A stretch of DNA of 13,204 nucleotides from contig JAFGTZ010000262.1 of assembly GCA_016938795.1 (NCBI GenBank), forward strand, positions 1-13,204. The letters run 5' to 3'. Positions 1-6,819 of the stretch are shown piece after piece (position 1 is the first letter of the stretch; each line of letters begins with the position of its first letter). This DNA is from Chromatiaceae bacterium. Lineage in GTDB: Bacteria; Pseudomonadota; Gammaproteobacteria; Chromatiales; Chromatiaceae. A model generated the notes under the pieces. That model was not told the origin of the DNA. It ran no database searches and saw nothing but the letters and a program-made list of their open reading frames with translations. The position numbers were made by a program, and so were the translations under genes.

Positions 1-100
1 CCTCAATCAACAGCTTCAGGACATCACGGGCACGGAAGAGAGGATAGCTCCTTTTTGGGATATGATCACACGGTACCAAACACCTAACACGGTGCTCCAG

Positions 101-135
101 CCGAAGCCGGTTACGCTATCGCTTAACCGGCTCGG
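101..135. repeat. Imperfect inverted repeat (hairpin)
   Basis: Arms AGCCGGTTA (105-113) and TAACCGGCT (124-132) pair perfectly around a 10-nt loop. The stem can be extended by CCGA/TCGG at the base if one A is bulged. It lies in the non-coding left edge, 20 bp from a second, stronger hairpin. The following CTGAGCTTGTCG resembles half of a REP-like repeat that is common in proteobacteria, but I cannot test its copy number here. Confidence 0.5.
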
Positions 136-154
136 CTGAGCTTGTCGTTAGTCA

Positions 155-197
155 CCATGGCTTTGAAGGTCACTTTTTGTGACCTTCAAAGCCATGG
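155..197. repeat. Perfect 19-bp palindrome with T5 loop
   Basis: The arm CCATGGCTTTGAAGGTCAC (155-173) is followed by TTTTT (174-178) and then its exact reverse complement (179-197). It begins about 50 bp beyond the stop codon of the leftward TraB-family gene, so it could stop transcription of that gene. No T-run follows the stem on either strand, so it is not a textbook intrinsic terminator. It could equally be a dispersed repeat, a remnant of a miniature element, or a protein-binding palindrome. The structure is directly visible; its role is inference. Confidence 0.7.
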
Positions 198-246
198 ATC
201 CAGACCCTCCACCACCTCGACGGCAGCGGGAAAGCCCGACAGGCTG

Positions 247-1443
247 CTAGGCGAGGAACAGGCGCTCGATCAGATGCGCTCCGGCCACATAGGTCCCGAT
301 GGCCGAGCCCAGGGTGCTGAACAAAAAGACGAGAAAGATCCGTGCCACCCGGTTGCGCCACCAGCCGCGCGCGCTGGCAACATCGTCGCGCAGTCGGCTG
401 AAGTCGCCCACACTGGGGTTGCGCAGTGCCAGCTCCACCGCGCCCGTGACCATGCCGGCGCCGATGGTGGGATTGAGCGAGGTGAAGGGCGCGGCCCCAA
501 AGGCCGCGAGCACGGTGAGCGGATGGCCTCCGGCGATCAGGGCGCCAAGCGCCGAGAGGCCGCCGTTAATGACAACCCAGGCGATCACCAGATCCCAACC
601 GAGCGCGGGGCTGGTGGAGAAGCCATAGGCAAACCCCAGCATGATGAGCACCACCAGCGCCCAGGGCAACAGACGCGGCCAGCGGCTCGGCGGCGGCACC
701 TGTTCGAGTTCGGCGACCATGGCCTCAGGCGCGCCACGCTCACGCTCCAGCGCCTCGGCCACACCACGCAGATGGCCCACACCGATCACCGCCAGCACCC
801 GGCGCGCACCGCTGCGCGCCGCCTCGGCGCGCAGCCGCGCCGCCATGTAGCGGTCGCGTTCCTCGATCAGCGGCACGTAGAGATCGCGTCGGTCGCTGGC
901 AAACTCGGCAAAGGTGGTTTCAAGTACATCGCCCTCTTTCAGGCGCTCGACCTCCTCTTCGGTCACCTCGTCGGAGGAGAGCATGGCGGCAAGCAAACCG
1001 GCAAAGAGGCTATAGCGCCGCCACCAGCCCAGATTCGCCGAGATACGCTTGAGCGTGGTGCCAATCTCGCGGTCGATGAGCAGTACCGGGAGTTCGCTCT
1101 CGTCGGCCAGCCGAATGGCCATGCGCTGCTCGACGCCAGGTTCGATGCCGAACTGATCGGCCAGACGCTTTTGATAGGCCGAGAGCGCCAGGTTCGCTAC
1201 CACCATAGAGACCTGGTTTTGACGAATCACCGAGAACAGATCCATGCGCGAGAGCGATTTGGGATCGGTCAGCGACTTGAAGCGGCTGCGACACAGCTCC
1301 ACCGCCACGGCATCATGGTCGCCGCTCTGAATGAGACGGCGCACCTGCTCGGCGCTCACCCGCGAGACATGCGCCGTGCCCAGTAGGGTGAAGCGCACAC
1401 CGTCGATGACAAGCTCGCGCATGGGTTCCGCAATCTCAGGCAT
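247..1443 (-). CDS. TraB/PrgY family membrane protein
   Basis: A 398-aa protein of the TraB/PrgY family, related to the eukaryotic TraB-domain proteins and Tiki metalloproteases. The N-terminal TraB domain (about residues 10-245) shows the family motifs GTAH (22-25), VAVELCRSR (47-54) and GVGH (221-224); the conserved His and Glu could bind metal. From about residue 257 the protein is hydrophobic, with roughly four membrane segments (about 257-275, 283-303, 307-335, 367-388). The length fits the bacterial family. I chose ATG at 1443 because a GAGGGG ribosome-binding site lies 6 nt upstream; an in-frame TTG at 1473 would add 10 residues but has no comparable site. In enterococci PrgY/TraB dampens pheromone signalling; the chromosomal proteobacterial relatives have no settled function. 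The gene stands alone, divergent from the lipoprotein gene, with a candidate promoter at 1481-1516. The family call is solid, the biochemical activity is not. Confidence 0.9.
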   Translation of the reverse strand: MPEIAEPMRELVIDGVRFTLLGTAHVSRVSAEQVRRLIQSGDHDAVAVELCRSRFKSLTDPKSLSRMDLFSVIRQNQVSMVVANLALSAYQKRLADQFGIEPGVEQRMAIRLADESELPVLLIDREIGTTLKRISANLGWWRRYSLFAGLLAAMLSSDEVTEEEVERLKEGDVLETTFAEFASDRRDLYVPLIEERDRYMAARLRAEAARSGARRVLAVIGVGHLRGVAEALERERGAPEAMVAELEQVPPPSRWPRLLPWALVVLIMLGFAYGFSTSPALGWDLVIAWVVINGGLSALGALIAGGHPLTVLAAFGAAPFTSLNPTIGAGMVTGAVELALRNPSVGDFSRLRDDVASARGWWRNRVARIFLVFLFSTLGSAIGTYVAGAHLIERLFLA

Positions 1444-1480
1444 CTCTGGCCCCTCGCTGACTGGATAAAACAAGGGGCGG

Positions 1481-1516
1481 CATCATATACCAATCACACC
1501 TAGGTTTTTCGGTGAG
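1481..1516 (-). promoter_or_regulatory. Repeat copy A with extended -10-like promoter
   Basis: On the minus strand this segment reads CTCACCGAAAAA, six variable bases, then TGTG-A-TTG-G-TATATGA. TGGTATATG is an extended -10-like element that would start transcription near 1477, about 34 nt before the traB-family ATG at 1443. The region at -35 (GAAAAA) is a poor match to TTGACA. The segment matches 3164-3199 at 27 of 36 positions in the same orientation, including a perfect 12-nt block. The promoter role is inferred from position; the repeat itself is directly visible. Confidence 0.45.
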
Positions 1517-1548
1517 AGCTGGGGGATGGAGCGGTCGCGGACGCCGCG

Positions 1549-1577
1549 TTGGTTGAATGCGCGCGATCCCGTATCAT
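1549..1577 (+). promoter_or_regulatory. Sigma-70-type promoter for lipoprotein/AI-2E unit
   Basis: TTGGTT (1549-1554) and TATCAT (1572-1577) are separated by 17 nt, the preferred spacing. The -10 matches the consensus at five of six bases, the -35 at three of six plus the leading TTG. Transcription would begin near 1584, leaving a leader of about 26 nt before ATG 1610. It also supports the shorter lipoprotein start, because the longer in-frame start at 1526 lies upstream of this promoter. Confidence 0.5.
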
Positions 1578-1609
1578 CCACCTATCCCACGCTGATCGCC
1601 ACACCCACC

Positions 1610-2029
1610 ATGTCTCGTTCAGGCTCTCGATTCAGGCGCACCGCCGCGCTGTTTGCGCTGCTCGCACCCCTTGCGAGCGGCTGCGTCTCGGTCAAGGAGG
1701 ATCGTCGCGACAATGCCCTCCAGGCCGCCACCTACCGCTACCACTCCGCCATCCGCTGGGGCTATTTCGAAGCGGCCCAGGCGCTGCTGCACCCCGATCA
1801 GCGCGCGGACTTCACGCTGCCCGACTACAGCAACATCCGGGTCACCGCTTATGAGGTGGTGCAGCCGCTCGCCGACATCGATGAGAACACCGCCGCCCAG
1901 GTCGCGGTCATCGACTATGTGCATCAGGACACCCAGGTGGTGCGCCGTGTCACCGACGCGCAGCGCTGGGGCTGGGACGAGGAGGCGCGCGCCTGGTGGC
2001 TACTCACACCCCTGCCCACGCTGCGCTGA
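1610..2029 (+). CDS. Small secreted lipoprotein of unknown function
   Basis: A 139-aa protein beginning with a lipoprotein signal peptide: basic residues R3, R7, R9 and R10, a hydrophobic stretch (11-21) and the lipobox LASGC with the acylated Cys at 25. The mature part (about 115 residues) has the pattern YRYHSAIRWGYFEAAQALL near 44-62 and a Trp-rich C-terminus (RWGWDEEARAWWLLTPLP). This suggests a compact alpha/beta fold of the NTF2-like kind, but that is only an impression. I do not recognise a named family. ATG 1610 is chosen because it puts the signal peptide at the very N-terminus; the in-frame ATG at 1526 would add 28 non-signal residues. No clear Shine-Dalgarno precedes 1610. The residue after Cys25 is Val, not Asp, so outer-membrane sorting is expected. 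The stop is 9 nt before the AI-2E transporter gene, so the two are almost certainly co-transcribed. Confidence 0.82.
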   Translation: MSRSGSRFRRTAALFALLAPLASGCVSVKEDRRDNALQAATYRYHSAIRWGYFEAAQALLHPDQRADFTLPDYSNIRVTAYEVVQPLADIDENTAAQVAVIDYVHQDTQVVRRVTDAQRWGWDEEARAWWLLTPLPTLR

Positions 2030-2038
2030 TGTGCTGTC

Positions 2039-3106
2039 ATGCACCCCGAGACCGGACGCTTTAGCCCCGCCGCGCGTTCGCTTCTAGTCGCCGCCGCCTG
2101 TGTCATCCTCATCGCCGGGATGCAGGCCGCCGCCTCCCTGATCGCGCCCTTTCTGCTCGCGCTCTTCATCGCCATCGTCGCCAGCCCGCCCTTGCGTCAA
2201 CTGCGCGCCTACGGACTGCCTTACAGCCTGGCCATGCTGGTGGTGGTGCTGGCGCTGGCCGGCATTGGCAGCATACTCGGCATCCTCTTCACCAATGCCT
2301 TCAGTGATTTCAATGCCAACCTGCCCGCCTATCAGGAACGCCTGAAGCAACTGACCGGCGACTTTGCGGCCTGGCTCGACAGCATCGGCATTCATGCCTC
2401 GCGCCAGGCGCTCCAGACCTATATCGACCCGGCGCGCGCCCTGGGTCTGGCCGGCGAGTTCATCTCCGGTCTCAGCGGGGCGCTCACCAACGCCTTTCTC
2501 ATCCTGCTCACGGTCATCTTCATCCTCTACGAGGCGGTGAGCCTGCCCGCCAAGCTGCGCCTTGCCTTGCACGACCCTCATGCATCCACCGAGCGCCTGC
2601 GTCACATACTCGAGAGCGTCAACCGCTACATGGGCCTGAAAACCCTGACCAGCCTGGGCACGGGGATTGTGATCTGGGTGTGGCTGCGTGTGCTTGATGT
2701 GGATTTCGCGGTGCTCTGGGCCACCATCGCCTTTCTGCTCAACTTCGTGCCCACCATCGGCTCCATTCTCGCCGCCATCCCGGCGGTGCTGCTCGCGCTG
2801 GTGCAACATGGGCTCCAGAACGCCCTTCTGGTCACGGCGGGCTATGTCTTCGTCAATACCCTGATCGGCAATATCCTGGAGCCGCGCATCATGGGGCGGG
2901 GGCTTGGCCTCTCGACCCTGGTGGTCTTTGTTTCCCTGGTCTTCTGGGGCTGGGTGCTTGGCCCCGTGGGCATGTTTCTCTCGGTGCCGCTCACCATGGC
3001 GCTCAAGATCGCGCTCGACGCCAGCCCGCAAACCCGCCCGCTAGCCATCCTGCTCGGCCCCGAGGTGCCCGAAGCGCCGCCGCCCGCCAACAACAAGGCG
3101 CCTTGA
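2039..3106 (+). CDS. AI-2E family transporter (PerM/TqsA-like)
   Basis: A 355-aa polytopic inner-membrane protein of the AI-2E transporter family (PerM, YdiK, TqsA). Two helices lie near the N-terminus (about 12-48) and one at 61-85, followed by a soluble, helical stretch (90-145). Then come a helix at 148-168 and a cluster of membrane segments (203-330). Family signatures are NFVPTIGS (235-242) and the EPRIMGRGLGLSTLVVFVSL block (281-300) ahead of a Gly-Pro-rich WGWVLGPVGMFLSVPL segment. Some members export autoinducer-2 and others act as Na+(Li+)/H+ antiporters, so substrate cannot be assigned from sequence. The C-terminal tail is Pro-rich and hydrophilic. The start ATG lies 9 nt after the lipoprotein stop and has only a weak ribosome-binding site, which suggests translational coupling. 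Length is typical for the family. Confidence 0.92.
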   Translation: MHPETGRFSPAARSLLVAAACVILIAGMQAAASLIAPFLLALFIAIVASPPLRQLRAYGLPYSLAMLVVVLALAGIGSILGILFTNAFSDFNANLPAYQERLKQLTGDFAAWLDSIGIHASRQALQTYIDPARALGLAGEFISGLSGALTNAFLILLTVIFILYEAVSLPAKLRLALHDPHASTERLRHILESVNRYMGLKTLTSLGTGIVIWVWLRVLDVDFAVLWATIAFLLNFVPTIGSILAAIPAVLLALVQHGLQNALLVTAGYVFVNTLIGNILEPRIMGRGLGLSTLVVFVSLVFWGWVLGPVGMFLSVPLTMALKIALDASPQTRPLAILLGPEVPEAPPPANNKAP

Positions 3107-3115
3107 GACGGCGCC
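3097..3115 (-). terminator. GGCGCC hairpin, possible leftward terminator
   Basis: GGCGCC (3097-3102) and GGCGCC (3110-3115) flank a 7-nt loop, and the element overlaps the stop codon of the AI-2E gene. Read leftward, the stem is followed by TTGTTGTT, a weak U-rich tail; read rightward there is no T-run. It would therefore suit a leftward transcript starting at the repeat at 3164-3199. The stem is short, so this is tentative. Confidence 0.25.
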
Positions 3116-3340
3116 CGCACTCTGGGCAAGGCGGCACACAAGCGGGCGGTGACGGGTTACAATGCTCTTATATCAAGCACAGATGGATTTTTCGGTGAGG
3201 GAGCGCACGAGGAAAACCGAAAACCTGATGTGCAATTAAGTATCAAACGTTGGTCCCGACGCACGGCTTGCGCGCATGATCGTTGAGCGACCCGATATTG
3301 CAAGGCGCGCACTCGCCGAGCAGCCACTGAGGTCAGCAGG
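3107..3340. other. Intergenic region upstream of SEC-C gene
   Basis: These 234 bp contain no convincing gene. They hold the repeat copy at 3164-3199 and a rightward TACAAT (3158-3163) without a good -35. There is an 8-bp inverted repeat, TTTTCGGT (3189-3196) and ACCGAAAA (3216-3223). The ribosome-binding site GAGG (3329-3332) sits 8 nt before ATG 3341. The promoter of the SEC-C gene must lie here, but none stands out clearly. Confidence 0.5.
3164..3199 (-). repeat. Repeat copy B with extended -10-like core
   Basis: Read on the minus strand: CTCACCGAAAAA, six variable bases, then TGTG-C-TTG-A-TATAAGA. It matches 1481-1516 at 27 of 36 positions in the same orientation. TTGATATAAG is a good extended -10 pointing left, towards the 3' end of the AI-2E gene, where no leftward gene exists. 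On the plus strand it lies about 140 bp upstream of the SEC-C gene. It could be a promoter of an antisense or small RNA, an operator, or a dispersed repeat. Confidence 0.5.
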
Positions 3341-5269
3341 ATGTTTCACCCCGACAGCACCGACACCGACCGCTTCGAAGAGGTCATCCTTCTGTCTCTG
3401 CGGCGCATACTCGCCGGCTCCAGCGCCGAGGACTATTTGGCCTGGGCGCGGGCGCGCTTGCCGGCCCTGCTTGGGCTTGACGACGCCTGGCTCGCCGATG
3501 CGGAATATCAGCGCCTTGCCAACCTGCTCGCCACCGCCATCTGGAACGCGACCCCGCACCCCGCGCATGGCTACCAGCCGCACCCCCTGACTACGCCCGC
3601 ACCAGACGCACCCTGCATCTGCGGCTCGGGACGGCGCTACGCCGACTGCTGCGGCGATCTTGACGGAATGCCGGAACTCTCGACCGACCTCATCTGGGAA
3701 TTTCTGCTCGATGAGCTCAGCGACAAAGAGGTGCGCGATGCGCTCGCCCTGGATGCGGTGCCGCCTTCGCTTTATGCGCGCATCGCCGACCGCTGGCTCG
3801 ACGCGGATCGTCCAGGCCGAGCGGTGCAGCTGCTCGAACCCCTGTTCGCCGGCGCGCTCGACACGCTCGTCGCGGATCTGGATCCGGCGCTCGATGTACT
3901 CTGCGACGCCTACGACCGGCTTGGCCACTGGCGCAAGAAACACAGCCTGCTGGAGCGCCTCTGCGCCGAAGGCACCAGCGCGCTCCAGGGCGCGGCCTGG
4001 CAGCGACGCAGCACCATCTGTCTCGACGAAGGCGATTTCGAGGGCGCCGAGGCGGCCTTTACCGCCGCGCTGCGCTGCAACCCCAACGATCCAGCCACGG
4101 CCATGCTGGAAATCACCCTGCTGGTCGCGCGTCACCGCGACACCTTAGCGCGCGCGCGCGCGCGCTTCTGGCTCCAGCGTTTTCGCCGCCTTGGCATCGA
4201 CGACGAGGCGGTTCTGTATTTCTTCGAACGCGCCTGCGACAACCCCCAGGAGGCGCTGCTCGACAGCCACGCCGACATGCTCGATCCGGCACTGGTTGAT
4301 CTGCACGACTGGGTCGGCGTTGTCGCTACCCGCCCCCTGCCAAGCTATGGTCTCAAACCCTTGGACGAGGCGGCAGAGACACCCGGGACGCCGCTGCCCG
4401 AAGGGGCTCCCGTCCCCGAGCGCCTGGAGTACGAGACGCACGCGACAAAGCCCGCGCAACTCGTCGCACCGGGCGCGCTGCGCCCGCTTGAGGGTGTCTG
4501 GCGCGCGCTCTATCCGGGCGGCAAACCCCTCTCCATTCAGCTCTCCGGGCGCACAGGCGAGCAGGTATGGGACGAATCAGCCTGGGTTGATTATCTACTA
4601 GGCCATCCGGAAATGGCCGACAGCCTGGAGGTGCTCGACGATCTCGCCACCGCGCTGCACGACCACCCCGAGAGCAACCTGCCCTGGATTGACCGCTCGC
4701 TGCTGCGCCCCCTGCTCGATCGCGCGGCGGACATCCTGGCCGAGGCGCTGCCCGAGACCCAGCCTTGGCACATCCCCTGGTCGGACAACGCCAATCGCCC
4801 CGTGCTGCGTCTGCTCTTTCGCCGCTATCTGTGCCTCATTAACGACGAAGCGCTCGACGAAGCCAAGCGCATGCTGGAAACCCTGCTGCGCCTTAACCCC
4901 CAGGACAACCATGGGGTGCGCGCCGAACTCATGAACCACTATCTGCGCGATGGCGAGGACGAGCACGCCCTCACGCTCGCCCAGCGATTCCCGAACGACC
5001 TGCTCGCCGATCTGGCCTATGGCGAGGTGCTCGCGCTCTACCGGCTTGGCCGTCAGGATCGGGCTCAGCTTGTCCTGGGCACAGTCATGCGCAGACTGCC
5101 CCGGATCCCCGCTTATCTAACGCGCGAGCGTATCAAGCGCCCGCGTCTTGATCCGCGCGGCATCACGCTCGGCGGCGACGATCAGGCCTGGCTCTATCGC
5201 GAGGCCATGCGCGATGTCTGGGCCGCCGAACCTGGAATTCTGGCCTGGCTGAAACGCCTCACGGCCTGA
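3341..5269 (+). CDS. SEC-C zinc-motif and TPR repeat protein
   Basis: A 642-aa soluble protein. The SEC-C motif, C-x-C-x8-C-C with Cys92, 94, 103 and 104 (CICGSGRRYADCC), is intact; in SecA and other proteins this motif binds zinc and mediates contacts with other proteins. Downstream it is almost entirely helical, with TPR-like units around 220-253 (GDFEGAEAAFTAALRCNPND) and again at about 495-575. A C-terminal GGDDQAWLYREAMRDVW segment (611-627) is preceded by an Arg/Pro-rich linker. No signal peptide or membrane segment is visible, so it is probably cytoplasmic. GAGG 8 nt upstream supports ATG 3341. A pure GC dinucleotide tract (4148-4165) encodes Ala-Arg repeats at 270-275. The next gene follows after 53 nt with no terminator between, so the two are probably one operon. 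Role: likely a scaffold or chaperone-like adaptor; no specific function can be assigned. Confidence 0.85.
   Translation: MFHPDSTDTDRFEEVILLSLRRILAGSSAEDYLAWARARLPALLGLDDAWLADAEYQRLANLLATAIWNATPHPAHGYQPHPLTTPAPDAPCICGSGRRYADCCGDLDGMPELSTDLIWEFLLDELSDKEVRDALALDAVPPSLYARIADRWLDADRPGRAVQLLEPLFAGALDTLVADLDPALDVLCDAYDRLGHWRKKHSLLERLCAEGTSALQGAAWQRRSTICLDEGDFEGAEAAFTAALRCNPNDPATAMLEITLLVARHRDTLARARARFWLQRFRRLGIDDEAVLYFFERACDNPQEALLDSHADMLDPALVDLHDWVGVVATRPLPSYGLKPLDEAAETPGTPLPEGAPVPERLEYETHATKPAQLVAPGALRPLEGVWRALYPGGKPLSIQLSGRTGEQVWDESAWVDYLLGHPEMADSLEVLDDLATALHDHPESNLPWIDRSLLRPLLDRAADILAEALPETQPWHIPWSDNANRPVLRLLFRRYLCLINDEALDEAKRMLETLLRLNPQDNHGVRAELMNHYLRDGEDEHALTLAQRFPNDLLADLAYGEVLALYRLGRQDRAQLVLGTVMRRLPRIPAYLTRERIKRPRLDPRGITLGGDDQAWLYREAMRDVWAAEPGILAWLKRLTA
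4148..4165 (+). repeat. (GC)9 dinucleotide tract inside SEC-C gene
   Basis: Nine uninterrupted GC units encode Ala-Arg-Ala-Arg-Ala-Arg at residues 270-275. A change of one unit would shift the frame and remove more than half of the protein. High GC and a natural Ala/Arg-rich helix may be explanation enough. Confidence 0.85.
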
Positions 5270-5322
5270 CCGATCCCCTTCATCACTGACCTCCTTGCCG
5301 AGGACATACAGGTTAGCAAGCG

Positions 5323-6633
5323 ATGGAAACACTCTACCGGATCGTTTTCTCAGGTCAGCTAGCACCAGGCAAGCGGCCTCAGGATGTCATTCCCGCGCTC
5401 GCGGCCAAGTTCAGAATGCGTCAGGAACAGGCCCGGACCATTCTGCTCAAGGGCACGGATCAGACGCTCAAGCAAAACCTCACTGCCGCCAAGGCCGAGC
5501 GCTACGATCAGGCGCTCACCGAGCTAGGGCTGGTAGTACGCATCGAGGCCCAGGAGCCGGAGCCGGAAAACAGCTTCGATCAGCCCTCGGTGTTGCGCGC
5601 CTACCCACTGGAATCCGAATCCGCCGAGCCGAGCCCAGAATCCAGCGCCCCGGTCGCCAGCCAGGCGGCGGCCCATGCGGGCGAGGGATCGGGCAGCCGC
5701 TGCCCCAAATGCGGCGCCTACGAGGTCTCGGCCCTCACCGGCGTTTGCCAGGCCTGCGGCGTGGTGGTCGAGCGCTATCTCGAAAATCACGGCCTGAACG
5801 GCGAGGCGCCACCGCCCCCGCCCACCAACCCCTATGCCCCGCCGCGCGCCCGCAGCGCTCCGCCGCGCTCGCTCGCCACAGCCAGCGCCGACACCTTTCA
5901 TGAACCGAGCGCCGTGCCGGCTGGACGGGGCTTCGGCTGGATCGCTGACGCCTGGGGGCTGTTCAAGGCCCAACCCTTCGTCTGGATTGGAGCGCTGCTG
6001 CTTTTCTATCTCATCGTCATCCTGGTCAGTCTGGTCCCGCTGGTGGGCTCTCTCGCCACCACCCTGCTCGGCCCCATGCTGAGCGCCGGACTCATGATGG
6101 GCGCCCACGCCCAAGCCCAGGGCGCGCGCTTCGAGCTGAGCCATCTGTTTGCCGGCATCAGCACCCGCGCGGGCCCACTCGCGCTGGTGGGACTGGTCTA
6201 TTTGCTGCTCATGGCGATCCTCACCGTGGTCATCATTGTGCTCATGATGCTCATGGCCCCGGCCCTGCTTGGATTGAGCGCCATGAGCGGCCAATCGCCC
6301 GAAACCCTCGACCCAGCCGCCATGCAGCAGATCATGACCAGCCCCGTGATGCTGCTGCCCGTCCTAATCGGGGTCGCACTCGGCATCCCGCTCGCCATGG
6401 CTATGATGTTCGCGCCCGCGCTGGTGGCCATCGACGGGGTTGGCGTGCTCTCGGCCTTCTGGCTGAGCCTGCGCGGCTGTCTGAAGAACATCCTGCCCTT
6501 CCTGCTCTATGGCATCGCGGCCCTGGGGCTCTTCATCCTGGGCATGATTCCGCTCGGACTGGGCCTGCTGGTGGTGCTGCCCCTGCTGTTCATCGCCCTC
6601 TACAGCGCCTATCGCGACATTTACCACGCCTAG
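5323..6633 (+). CDS. Zinc-ribbon and BPSS1780-type membrane protein
   Basis: A 436-aa protein in three parts. Residues 1-77 (METLYRIVFSGQLAPG...) are a small soluble domain with an alpha/beta look, found in proteobacterial membrane proteins of unknown role. A Pro/Glu/Ser-rich linker leads to a zinc ribbon with Cys127, 130, 142 and 145 (CPKC, CQAC), then another Pro/Ala-rich linker (161-200). From 204 it matches the BPSS1780 family: GWIADAWGLFKAQPFVWIG, a membrane helix at about 220-240, the SLVPLVGSLATTLLGPMLSAGLMMG block (236-260), then about four more helices (283-312, 343-369, 390-413, 412-428). ATG 5323 starts at the conserved METLYR; AGG lies 10 nt upstream. It lies 53 nt after the SEC-C gene and is probably co-transcribed. 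The soluble domains, including the ribbon, should face the cytoplasm. Function unknown; domain calls are confident for the ribbon and good for BPSS1780. Confidence 0.85.
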   Translation: METLYRIVFSGQLAPGKRPQDVIPALAAKFRMRQEQARTILLKGTDQTLKQNLTAAKAERYDQALTELGLVVRIEAQEPEPENSFDQPSVLRAYPLESESAEPSPESSAPVASQAAAHAGEGSGSRCPKCGAYEVSALTGVCQACGVVVERYLENHGLNGEAPPPPPTNPYAPPRARSAPPRSLATASADTFHEPSAVPAGRGFGWIADAWGLFKAQPFVWIGALLLFYLIVILVSLVPLVGSLATTLLGPMLSAGLMMGAHAQAQGARFELSHLFAGISTRAGPLALVGLVYLLLMAILTVVIIVLMMLMAPALLGLSAMSGQSPETLDPAAMQQIMTSPVMLLPVLIGVALGIPLAMAMMFAPALVAIDGVGVLSAFWLSLRGCLKNILPFLLYGIAALGLFILGMIPLGLGLLVVLPLLFIALYSAYRDIYHA

Positions 6634-6642
6634 CCATCCCCG

Positions 6643-6668
6643 TCCCGCGCCTCACCCGAGGCGCGGGA
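6643..6668 (+). terminator. Strong hairpin after BPSS1780-type gene
   Basis: TCCCGCGCCTC (6643-6653) pairs perfectly with GAGGCGCGGGA (6658-6668) around an ACCC loop, giving an 11-bp GC-rich stem 10 nt after the stop codon. No T-run follows, so it is either a terminator of the T-poor kind seen in high-GC genomes or a 3'-end stabiliser. It most likely separates this unit from the cyclic-nucleotide-binding gene. Confidence 0.55.
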
Positions 6669-6718
6669 TACGCTCGCATCGTCTTCGCAACGCAAAGATC
6701 CCCCGCGTCCGCCAAGGC

Positions 6719-6748
6719 TTTCCCTATAATCAGCATTCGGGAGGGAAA
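6719..6748 (+). promoter_or_regulatory. Consensus -10 inside an inverted repeat
   Basis: TATAAT at 6725-6730 matches the -10 consensus exactly and lies 90 bp before ATG 6820. The expected -35 position (about 6702-6707) is GC-rich and unlike TTGACA, so an activator may be needed. The -10 overlaps an inverted repeat, TTTCCCT (6719-6725) and AGGGAAA (6742-6748), whose arms straddle the predicted start site; this is a plausible operator. Confidence 0.45.
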
Positions 6749-6819
6749 TACTCGCGCCCGCCAGAGGACGGCGGCACTGCGCGCGAGCGGCTACGACATC
6801 AAGACAGGGGGACAGCGCC

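Noticed and set aside
1..115. Leftward open stretch to the window edge (frame stop at 116-118) encoding ...PLFRARDVLKLLIE, faintly like the start of a HicA toxin
   Set aside because: Only about 38 codons are visible, with no ATG or GTG start at a sensible distance from the AAGGAG at about 48-53; the resemblance is too short to call.
142..1386. Rightward 414-codon open frame opposite the TraB-family gene
   Set aside because: It is rich in His, Arg, Gln and Gly, with no domain pattern; the opposite strand carries clear family motifs and a ribosome-binding site. It is a high-GC shadow frame.
2084..3031. Leftward 315-codon open frame opposite the AI-2E gene, lying downstream of the leftward -10 at 3167-3172
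   Set aside because: The product is a low-complexity Gly/Glu/His/Gln-rich sequence typical of antisense translation of a membrane protein gene; no credible start signal.
3341..3700. SEC-C motif as part of a SecA-like translocase
   Set aside because: No DEAD-type helicase motifs occur; only the zinc motif is shared, and the rest is TPR-like.
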